From: Bacillota bacterium
GTDB lineage: Bacteria > Bacillota > Clostridia > Oscillospirales > Ruminococcaceae
Direction: 5' to 3'
Length of the DNA: 13,149 bases
NCBI GenBank assembly: GCA_023396215.1
Contig: JAEWWW010000030.1
Span: 1 to 13,149, forward strand
This document shows, in pieces, positions 1 through 4,871 of the stretch. A model generated the notes under the pieces. That model ran no database searches. It was not told where the DNA came from and saw only the letters and a list, made by a program, of their open reading frames with translations. The translations under genes and the position numbers were made by a program. Each line of letters begins with the position of its first letter. Positions within the stretch are counted from its first letter, which is position 1.

Positions 1-349
1 TTGGGGTGCGCCCAACGGGCCTCACCACGGTCATCTCTGCGGTTTTGCGCACACCGTCTATGTTTGTGCGCACCGTTTCGCTATATACACCTTCGGCAGC
101 CTTTATGCCATCTACCTGTGCCAAAGCTTCCACATCTTCCTGTGTCAGTCCCAGTGTGGATAAGATTTGTATATCAAAGAGATTCTGCTCATCAAAAAAC
201 GAATCCGCCGAGTAATACATATCCAAACAAGCCGCATACAAGCCTGTCAGCATCCCCACACCCAATGCTGTAATGATGACGATGGATAAAAAACGCCTCC
301 AGCCTTTTTTTATAGACCGGCGAATATCTTTGCTATAAGCTTTACTCAT
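1..349 (-). CDS. ABC transporter permease, FtsX/MacB type (N-terminal part, runs off left edge)
   Basis: Only the first 116 residues are in the window. The ATG at 349 lies 6 nt after the stop of the ATPase gene and is preceded by a TAGGGG-like ribosome site, so the two genes are co-transcribed. The visible protein has a basic cytoplasmic start (about residues 8-20, KDIRRSIKKGWRRF), then one strong membrane segment (about 21-43). An extracytoplasmic stretch follows that reads like the MacB periplasmic-core domain, including FDIQILSTLGLT and EDVEALAQVDGIKAAEG. In the family this subunit forms the membrane path of mechanotransmission-type ABC systems that export peptides, drugs or lipids. Relatives in clostridia often have two FtsX units and about 800-1100 residues, but the length here cannot be seen. 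Substrate unknown. Confidence 0.85.
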   Translation of the reverse strand, partial: MSKAYSKDIRRSIKKGWRRFLSIVIITALGVGMLTGLYAACLDMYYSADSFFDEQNLFDIQILSTLGLTQEDVEALAQVDGIKAAEGVYSETVRTNIDGVRKTAEMTVVRPVGRTP

Positions 350-355
350 ATACCC

Positions 356-1057
356 CTACCACTCAATCTGCGCAATGGGGACAGGCTGTTTATTTTCCGT
401 AGCCTTTACAACTCTGCCGTTTTTAAAATGAATGACCTGGTCGGCCATAGGTGCCAAGGCAGAGTTATGGGTAATAATAAGTACGGTCATTTTTTCTCGG
501 CGGCAGGTATCCTGCAAAAGCTGGAGGATTTGCTTTCCGGTATTGTAGTCCAGTGCGCCGGTAGGTTCATCACATAATAGAAGCTTGGGTCTTTTTGCAA
601 TGGCGCGTGCAATAGAGACACGCTGCTGCTCCCCTCCCGAAAGCTGGGCAGGAAAATTGTTTTTACGCTCGGAAAGCCCCACCTTATCCAGCGTTTCTGA
701 TGCATCGAGGCTGCTCTTGCGAATCTGTGCTGCCAGTTCCACGTTTTCCAGCGCCGTTAGGTTTGGCACCAGATTATAAAACTGAAATACGAAACCGATG
801 TCGGCGCGGCGATAGCCCACAAGCTGCTTGTGGTTGTATTTTGAAATATTTTCGCCATCCACCGTTACATCGCCTGATGTTACGGTATCCATACCGCCCA
901 ATATATTGAGTGCTGTGGTTTTACCTGCACCCGAAGCACCTAAGATAATAGCCAGCTCGCCTTCTTGCACCGAAAAACTTGCATCGTCCAGCGCCCGAAG
1001 CGCTACCCCTTTGGAAGCGTATTCCTTGATAACATGTTTGAATTCAATATATGCCAC
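356..1057 (-). CDS. ABC transporter ATP-binding protein (LolD/MacB/SalX type)
   Basis: A 233-residue ATPase that would energise the adjacent FtsX-type permease. Visible motifs: Walker A GASGAGKTT (about 40-48), Q-loop glutamine (about 92, FVFQFYN), signature LSGGEQQR (139-146), Walker B LLLCDEP (159-165) followed by TGALD, and the H-loop histidine in ITHN (about 197). All catalytic residues are present and the length is typical. I chose the GTG at 1057 because AAAGGAG (1066-1072) sits 8 nt upstream. The longer in-frame starts (GTG 1111, ATG 1081) have no ribosome site and add non-conserved residues. The gene is first in an operon with the permease and divergent from the TetR gene, which likely controls it. 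This arrangement is common for antimicrobial-peptide or drug efflux, but the substrate is inference. Confidence 0.93.
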   Translation of the reverse strand: MAYIEFKHVIKEYASKGVALRALDDASFSVQEGELAIILGASGAGKTTALNILGGMDTVTSGDVTVDGENISKYNHKQLVGYRRADIGFVFQFYNLVPNLTALENVELAAQIRKSSLDASETLDKVGLSERKNNFPAQLSGGEQQRVSIARAIAKRPKLLLCDEPTGALDYNTGKQILQLLQDTCRREKMTVLIITHNSALAPMADQVIHFKNGRVVKATENKQPVPIAQIEW

Positions 1058-1125
1058 CAGGTCTTCTCCTTTTATACCCATAATAGAAGGCAGAGGATGG
1101 CAATGCTCCACATTTTTGCAGCTGC

Positions 1126-1154
1126 TTGACTTTCTCCTGCCTGTTATTTATTAT
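1126..1154 (+). promoter_or_regulatory. Putative sigma-A promoter for the TetR gene
   Basis: TTGACT (1126-1131), 17-nt spacer, TATTAT (1149-1154). The predicted start near 1161 falls inside the palindrome at 1158-1168, as expected for autoregulation. The -10 overlaps that of the opposing promoter, so the two polymerase sites exclude each other. This would give a leader of about 120 nt before the TetR start; a closer promoter cannot be excluded. Confidence 0.5.
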
Positions 1155-1178
1155 AATAACACGGTGTTGTTTTCTCAA
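1150..1178 (-). promoter_or_regulatory. Putative sigma-A promoter for the ABC operon
   Basis: On the minus strand, TTGAGA (1178-1173), 17-nt spacer, perfect TATAAT (1155-1150). It is the only strong promoter upstream of the ATPase gene. The AACAC-G-GTGTT palindrome lies entirely inside its spacer, a classical position for repression by a TetR dimer. Confidence 0.65.
1158..1168. promoter_or_regulatory. Candidate TetR operator
   Basis: Perfect inverted repeat AACAC-G-GTGTT. It sits between -35 and -10 of the ABC promoter and at the predicted start site of the TetR promoter, so one bound dimer could silence both. A looser palindrome, AACA-GA-TGTT, lies at 1181-1190. TetR-family operators are usually short palindromes in exactly this kind of divergent intergenic region; the assignment to this protein is inference. 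Confidence 0.55.
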
Positions 1179-1282
1179 CCAACAGATGTTTATGGTGCGT
1201 TGTGTTTTAAACAGATTGCCGCTTAAGTGTTGCTTTTAAAACAAAAGCATCAAAACCTGTTTTTGGAAGGTGGAATAATGGC

Positions 1283-1843
1283 ATGAAAGAATTGAAATTG
1301 GACAGAAAGACACGTTATACCCGCATGGTGCTGCAGGATAGCCTGCTGGAACTTATGAAGGAAAAATCTATTAATAAAATAACAATTAAAGAGCTGTGTG
1401 AACGGGCAGATATAAACCGTTCAACCTTTTACTCTCATTACACCGATCAATACGACCTTCTTCATAAAATTGAGGAGGAGACCCTGTTATGGGCCAGGGA
1501 TGCCATTGCTGCCGTTGTCAGCAAAACCGACAAGCAGGAGGCTATGAAGGTGCTCGAGGAAATTTGCCAGTACTTTGTGGATAACAGCAGGCATTTGCAG
1601 GTTTTAATGAGTGAACAGGGGGATATTGGTTTCCAGAAGCAGTTATTCACACTTATATACCAGCAATGTGGTATCAACCCTCTGGTGGTTAGTGACGGCA
1701 GTGCAGACAGGAAAGAGCTTTACTTGATATTCGCAGTCAACGGAAGCGTTGGACTTATACAGCACTGGTTAAAAAATGGCTTGAAATCGGCTGAAGAAAT
1801 GGCTGAGATTATATACAGTTTAGCTCTCCCCGTTAGATATTGA
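1283..1843 (+). CDS. TetR/AcrR-family transcriptional regulator
   Basis: A 186-residue regulator. The N-terminal helix-turn-helix is clear at about residues 33-60 (ITIKELCERADINRSTFYSH then YTDQYDLL), with the family's hallmark of an ordered start (RKTRYTRMVLQDSLLELM). The C-terminal half is an all-helical ligand-binding/dimerisation domain of the kind called TetR_C in clostridial proteins that begin with a Lys-rich lead; the inducer is unknown. ATG 1283 is preceded by GGAAGGTGG (about 1265-1273). An overlapping ATG at 1278 encodes only Met-Ala-stop. The gene is divergent from the ABC operon and ends at the shared terminator it faces with the oxidoreductase. Likely role: local repressor of itself and the exporter. 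A wider role covering the oxidoreductase is possible (see the site at 3541-3553). Confidence 0.92.
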   Translation: MKELKLDRKTRYTRMVLQDSLLELMKEKSINKITIKELCERADINRSTFYSHYTDQYDLLHKIEEETLLWARDAIAAVVSKTDKQEAMKVLEEICQYFVDNSRHLQVLMSEQGDIGFQKQLFTLIYQQCGINPLVVSDGSADRKELYLIFAVNGSVGLIQHWLKNGLKSAEEMAEIIYSLALPVRY

Positions 1844-1874
1844 GCAATAAATTGCAAGAAACAGGTGAATGTTA

Positions 1875-1916
1875 AAAAGAACTCCTGCCCGGCAGTGCCA
1901 AGGCAGGAGTTCTTTT
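1875..1916. terminator. Bidirectional intrinsic terminator
   Basis: A 15-bp perfect stem: AAAAGAACTCCTGCC (1875-1889) pairs with GGCAGGAGTTCTTTT (1902-1916), with a 12-nt loop. T-runs are found on both strands (TTTTATTTT on plus, TTTTTAAC on minus). It separates the convergent TetR and oxidoreductase genes. Confidence 0.9.
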
Positions 1917-2020
1917 ATTTTGCATTATCTCTTTTTGTATAGGATATGCTTAATAGATATATTATAAAGATTAAGCGAAGTAAGATAATGTTGTTTTCAT
2001 AATGTAATCATCCAACTCAC

Positions 2021-3505
2021 TTATTCTTCACTAACAAATAGCGTACCGGTATCACGGCATAGATACTGAACAGCCGTCCGACCGGTCATCAGCGCAACAG
2101 GAAGACCACCGGGTGGCATCATACGATGCCCCGCAAAGTATACGCCGGATAACCCCTTGATGGCAGCCGGATAGCTCTTCATCTTCATGCCTGGCGTCAT
2201 TTCAGTCATCCAGGAACCTTTCCAGTTGCTGCAGTAGCGTTCGTAGGTTAACGGCGTTGCAACATCGCAGACTTCTACCTGCCCTTGGGTTTCGGGAAGC
2301 AACTCGGACAATGACTCTGTCACCACCTGGGCCAGCTTATGTTTTTCATCCATATATCTGTTTTCTTCTTTTGCTTTTTTCCAGAAATCGTAGGTGTCAC
2401 CGTCTAAGATAGTGGTAATAGCGGTTTTTCCTTCAGGGGAATAAGCCGGGTCAGACGCATAGTTGTTGACACTCAGGTATTCATATTTTTGTTCCGCCAA
2501 GAAAATGGGCTGCCGAAGCTTGAAAACAAGACCCTTCTGATATTTCTTTAAGTCAGCCTTTATGCCGAGCGATATAAAGGTCGCCATCGTGGGTTCGGTT
2601 ACTGCATGCATCTCCTCCAGCCAGGGTGCTTTTGGCGGAGTGTCAAACAGGTGGTCGATTGACATGGTATCGGCCGTGATAATCACGGCGTCAGCAGGCA
2701 TGCTTTTGCCGCCCGCCATCACACCAACCGCTTTGTTGTTTTCAACGATAACGCGGTCGCCCCTTGTGCTTAAAAGAAGCTTACCGCCCAGCGACTGAAA
2801 GGTATCGACAATTCGACTGACAAATGGCAAGGAACCTCCTTCGGGGAAGCCGCCGTCACCCCGGGCAAGAGTACCCATTGTAAAAAACAGTGGCACCACG
2901 CCAGTCTTTTCACTTGTTGAGGCATAAAGCATTTCACGTAGCCCTTCATGGGTGAATCTGCCGACATATTCATCCCTGGAGATTTTAGAAAAGGAGCTCA
3001 TGATTCTCATAGCTGAAATGGCGCTAATAAGCAGAGAAATTGGCGGATGAGTCTTCTTTGTCACTTTGACCCCCCGCAGGTCGGTGATGGGCATCGCAAG
3101 GTTCTTTACTTTGCGAATGTTGTTACATAGCTCTTTTATCTCTTTTGCATCTGCGGGAGACAGTGCAATCAAGTGTTTTTCTGTGGTATCGACATCCCTG
3201 TACCAACGAATAGGCGTACCTTGGTAGTCATATTCGATGAATGGCTCAGAACAGTGGATTTGTACACTGTCGTTCAGCGCCCCCACCGTGCGCCACATCT
3301 TATGAATGGGTTCTTTTTTATCGGAACCCGTCAGCCAGTGCATACCGCCCTCGAACAGATAACCGCTCCGCTTCCATGATGTACAGTTCCCACCCGCTAT
3401 GCTATGGCTTTCCAAAACGGTAACATCAAACCCGCACCTTAACGCATACACACCTGCGCTAAGCCCCGCAATGCCGCCTCCTATGACGATAACTTTCCTT
3501 TTCAT
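2021..3505 (-). CDS. Phytoene desaturase-like NAD(P)/FAD-dependent oxidoreductase (CrtI/RetSat superfamily)
   Basis: A 494-residue flavoprotein. The N-terminus (KVIVIGGGIAGLSAGVYALR, about 4-23) is a dinucleotide-binding Rossmann fold with GxGxxG, followed by a Glu near 32 for the ribose and then AGGNCTSW, typical of carotenoid-desaturase relatives. The C-terminal signature GVYFAGH...PPGGLPVALMTGR (about 454-476) completes the FAD site. Length is normal for the family. Start ATG 3505 was chosen because AGAAGGAGGA (3511-3520) is 5 nt upstream; the in-frame extension to 3535 has no site. Family members desaturate, saturate or isomerise polyenes and related lipids. No crtB/crtM-type synthase is nearby, so the substrate is unknown. 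It is monocistronic in this window, between the terminator at 1875-1916 and a long AT-rich intergenic region. It could detoxify or modify a molecule linked to the neighbouring TetR/ABC system. Confidence 0.88.
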   Translation of the reverse strand: MKRKVIVIGGGIAGLSAGVYALRCGFDVTVLESHSIAGGNCTSWKRSGYLFEGGMHWLTGSDKKEPIHKMWRTVGALNDSVQIHCSEPFIEYDYQGTPIRWYRDVDTTEKHLIALSPADAKEIKELCNNIRKVKNLAMPITDLRGVKVTKKTHPPISLLISAISAMRIMSSFSKISRDEYVGRFTHEGLREMLYASTSEKTGVVPLFFTMGTLARGDGGFPEGGSLPFVSRIVDTFQSLGGKLLLSTRGDRVIVENNKAVGVMAGGKSMPADAVIITADTMSIDHLFDTPPKAPWLEEMHAVTEPTMATFISLGIKADLKKYQKGLVFKLRQPIFLAEQKYEYLSVNNYASDPAYSPEGKTAITTILDGDTYDFWKKAKEENRYMDEKHKLAQVVTESLSELLPETQGQVEVCDVATPLTYERYCSNWKGSWMTEMTPGMKMKSYPAAIKGLSGVYFAGHRMMPPGGLPVALMTGRTAVQYLCRDTGTLFVSEE

Positions 3506-3540
3506 GGGAATCCTCCTTCTAATAATTACATGCAATTAAT

Positions 3541-3553
3541 TTAAACCGTGTAA
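3541..3553. promoter_or_regulatory. Operator-like imperfect palindrome upstream of the oxidoreductase
   Basis: The sequence TTAAACCGTGTAA is an imperfect inverted repeat (TTA-A/C-AC around a central base). It shares the core ACCGTGT with the minus-strand reading of the candidate TetR operator at 1158-1168 (9 of 13 positions identical over the aligned 13-mers). It lies about 35 bp upstream of the oxidoreductase start. No convincing -35/-10 pair could be fixed here, so its position relative to the promoter is unknown. Confidence 0.3.
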
Positions 3554-4040
3554 CAGGAGATAGGGTATAATTGTGCCTGGAAGTTATTTGCACTTCATTA
3601 GCATATAGTTTTAAACATAATATGGCCCTAACTGGGATTCCCATTATTGCTGGAATACTTATTCCAAGGAACTTCAAATTACTTAATCAACAGATAAACA
3701 TAATCTGATTAAAGTATAGCATAGAGCTTCCATATATTTCTATCTGTTGCCACAACCAAATGCAACAAAAATGCTGCTATTATATGAAGCAGCACCACTC
3801 AACTTTACTATGCAACAAAACTGAAGAGCATCATCTTTATTTCAACATTGACAGGATGGCCATCGGGATATAGCGAAAAGCAGGCTGACTTTCACACAAG
3901 GAGTCGGCCTGCTCTATAAATTTCAAGTTATCGACTTTGGGTTATGCTCATAATGGGCTGTTTGGCAATCACTATAATTATCTTGCCATTTATTAACGTG
4001 ATTAAAACGAAATAATAGTTGTTTGAATTGATAAACTCTC
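3554..4040. other. AT-rich gene-free stretch
   Basis: No credible gene is seen on either strand; the minus-strand open frame 3923-4174 lacks a ribosome site and family features. The stretch contains several small structures. There is a perfect palindrome TGGAATA-CT-TATTCCA (3651-3666) and an imperfect inverted repeat around 3681-3714. An 11-bp direct repeat ATGCAACAAAA occurs at 3760-3770 and 3810-3820, and a TGCTGC/GCAGCA hairpin lies around 3772-3793. The strong hairpin at 3879-3913 is listed separately. Looks like decayed accessory DNA. Confidence 0.5.
3879..3913. terminator. Orphan terminator-like hairpin
   Basis: A 12-bp stem, AGCAGGCTGACT (3879-3890) with AGTCGGCCTGCT (3902-3913), has one T·G wobble and an 11-nt loop. 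On the minus strand it is followed by TTTTCG, which would suit a minus-strand terminator, but no minus-strand gene upstream of it is convincing. Possibly left over from a lost gene. Confidence 0.45.
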
Positions 4041-4276
4041 ATGTCTGCAATAGAAGAAATCATGCGGACACTTTTATTTTTGGACGAAAGCAATGGGATC
4101 AAGCTGTCGGCACAAGAGGTAATTACCGAGGACGGCAGGGAGGTTAAAAGGATTAGCTTGTCAATCATGGGCATGGACGGCTTGCTGGAAGAATGGTACG
4201 AAAAACAAAAAGCCCTCCAAAAAGGAGGCCTGCGCAGGAAGAATATTACGAGTGGAAGATAAATTGGCGGCCGTAG
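4041..4276 (+). pseudogene. Truncated, probably frameshifted gene relic
   Basis: The open frame from ATG 4041 to the stop at 4260 would give 73 residues with protein-like composition (for example LSIMGMDGLLEEWYEKQKAL), but there is no ribosome site and an in-frame stop lies only 9 nt upstream. After the Arg-Arg near 4233-4238 the frame ends in an unconvincing tail. The -1 frame instead reads EEYYEWKINWRP to a TAG at 4274-4276, which looks much more like a natural C-terminus. I read this as the 3' end of a gene that has lost its 5' part and suffered a single-base change. The family is not recognised. Its position beside an XRE divergon suggests a mobile-element leftover, which is inference. 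It could also be a short real gene. Confidence 0.45.
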
Positions 4277-4281
4277 TATTT

Positions 4282-4506
4282 CTATTTTTGTTTACACGGA
4301 TACGGTTTTTTTATGTCTGTCATGTCCAATAGATAATCAATACTGGTATTAAAATAGACAGACAGTTTCTTGAGAACTTCGATTGGAATATTGATTTTCT
4401 CTAACTCGTAATCGAAATAGGTTGTTTGTGCTATGTTCAATATTTCCGCCATTTGTTTTTGGCTTAAGTCTTTATCTTCACGCAAATCTCTTATACGCTG
4501 ATGCAT
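4282..4506 (-). CDS. XRE-family (Cro/C1-type) transcriptional regulator
   Basis: A 74-residue protein that is essentially only a DNA-binding domain. The helix-turn-helix lies at about residues 12-36 (DLSQKQMAEILNIAQTTYFD then YELEK), followed by the conserved XRE continuation (IPIEVLKKLSVYFNTSIDYL, about 41-60). ATG 4506 follows GAGGTGA with a 4-nt gap. The gene is divergent from the 60-aa protein at 4598. The intervening 91 bp holds a perfect 18-bp inverted repeat that is the obvious operator, so it very likely represses itself and its neighbour, as phage- and ICE-type repressors do. The length matches minimal XRE regulators of mobile elements. The target outside this divergon is unknown. 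Confidence 0.9.
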   Translation of the reverse strand: MHQRIRDLREDKDLSQKQMAEILNIAQTTYFDYELEKINIPIEVLKKLSVYFNTSIDYLLDMTDIKKPYPCKQK

Positions 4507-4531
4507 TTTATCACCTCAATATAATTAAATC

Positions 4532-4575
4532 ATAACGTAAATACCGTTATTGATTTCTAACGGTATTTACGTTAT
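4532..4575. promoter_or_regulatory. Paired operator: 18-bp perfect inverted repeat in XRE divergon
   Basis: ATAACGTAAATACCGTTA (4532-4549) and its exact reverse complement (4558-4575) are separated by 8 nt. Each arm is itself a partial palindrome, AACG-N7-CGTT, so the arms may be two dimer sites. The right arm overlaps the -35/-10 spacer and the -10 of the plus promoter; the left arm overlaps the likely minus -10 (TATGAT, 4534-4529). The symmetry extends outwards: both genes have the same ATTGAGGTGA ribosome-site block (4511-4520 reversed, and 4583-4592). Confidence 0.75.
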
Positions 4576-4578
4576 AAT
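4550..4578 (+). promoter_or_regulatory. Sigma-A promoter for the 60-aa protein gene
   Basis: TTGATT (4550-4555), 17-nt spacer, TATAAT (4573-4578). The predicted start near 4585 falls at the ribosome site GAGGTGA (4586-4592), giving a leader of only about 13 nt. The opposite promoter has TATGAT but no good -35, so the plus side should be the stronger when unrepressed. Confidence 0.65.
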
Positions 4579-4597
4579 GTGCATTGAGGTGAAGATT

Positions 4598-4780
4598 ATG
4601 CCAGACTACCAAAAGATGTATCATGTACTATTTAATAAAATCACAGGCGTTATTGGCGAGTTGCAGTCCGTACAGCGGCAGACAGAGGAGTTGTGCATAG
4701 TCGGCGAGGAGCAAGTCATTGAGCTAAACGTTCCGGGAAATGAAAAAGAGGACAGCGTTTCCACTATCCCACCAAAATAA
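4598..4780 (+). CDS. Small conserved-looking protein divergent from XRE regulator
   Basis: A 60-residue protein starting MPDYQKMYHVLFNKITGVIG. ATG 4598 is chosen because GAGGTGA (4586-4592) is correctly spaced; the upstream ATG at 4550 lies inside the promoter. The first half is predicted helical with heptad-like spacing (MYHVLFNKITGVIGELQSVQ). The tail is acidic and disordered-looking (NVPGNEKEDSVSTIPPK). No catalytic motif, signal peptide or membrane segment is seen. Its promoter is embedded in the XRE operator, so it is almost certainly under that repressor's control. It could be an anti-repressor, an accessory of an integrative element, or part of a two-gene regulatory module. I do not recognise a named family. 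Confidence 0.7.
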   Translation: MPDYQKMYHVLFNKITGVIGELQSVQRQTEELCIVGEEQVIELNVPGNEKEDSVSTIPPK

Positions 4781-4815
4781 TTCTGTTATCAAAATGTTAT
4801 CACAACACAAAGCAA

Positions 4816-4854
4816 AAGACCACAAACCCGCATAAGCGCTGGGTTTGTGGTCTT
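4816..4854. terminator. Intrinsic terminator between the 60-aa gene and guaA
   Basis: A 14-bp perfect stem: AAGACCACAAACCC (4816-4829) with GGGTTTGTGGTCTT (4841-4854), loop 11 nt. Plus strand continues TTGGTTTTT; minus strand continues TTGCTTT. It lies 17 bp past the guaA stop and probably serves both convergent transcripts. Confidence 0.85.
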
Positions 4855-4871
4855 GGTTTTTGTCTAAAATA

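Noticed and set aside
1278..1286. Two-codon frame ATG-GCA-TGA overlapping the TetR start
   Set aside because: Probably a chance overlap; the ribosome site also suits the TetR ATG at 1283 and there is no sign of a functional minicistron.
4250..4264. GAGTGGAAG as a possible second copy of the guaA 3' end (attachment-site repeat)
   Set aside because: The resemblance to GAGTGGGAG is short and inexact, is not flanked by further identity, and is better explained as part of the relic gene's coding sequence.
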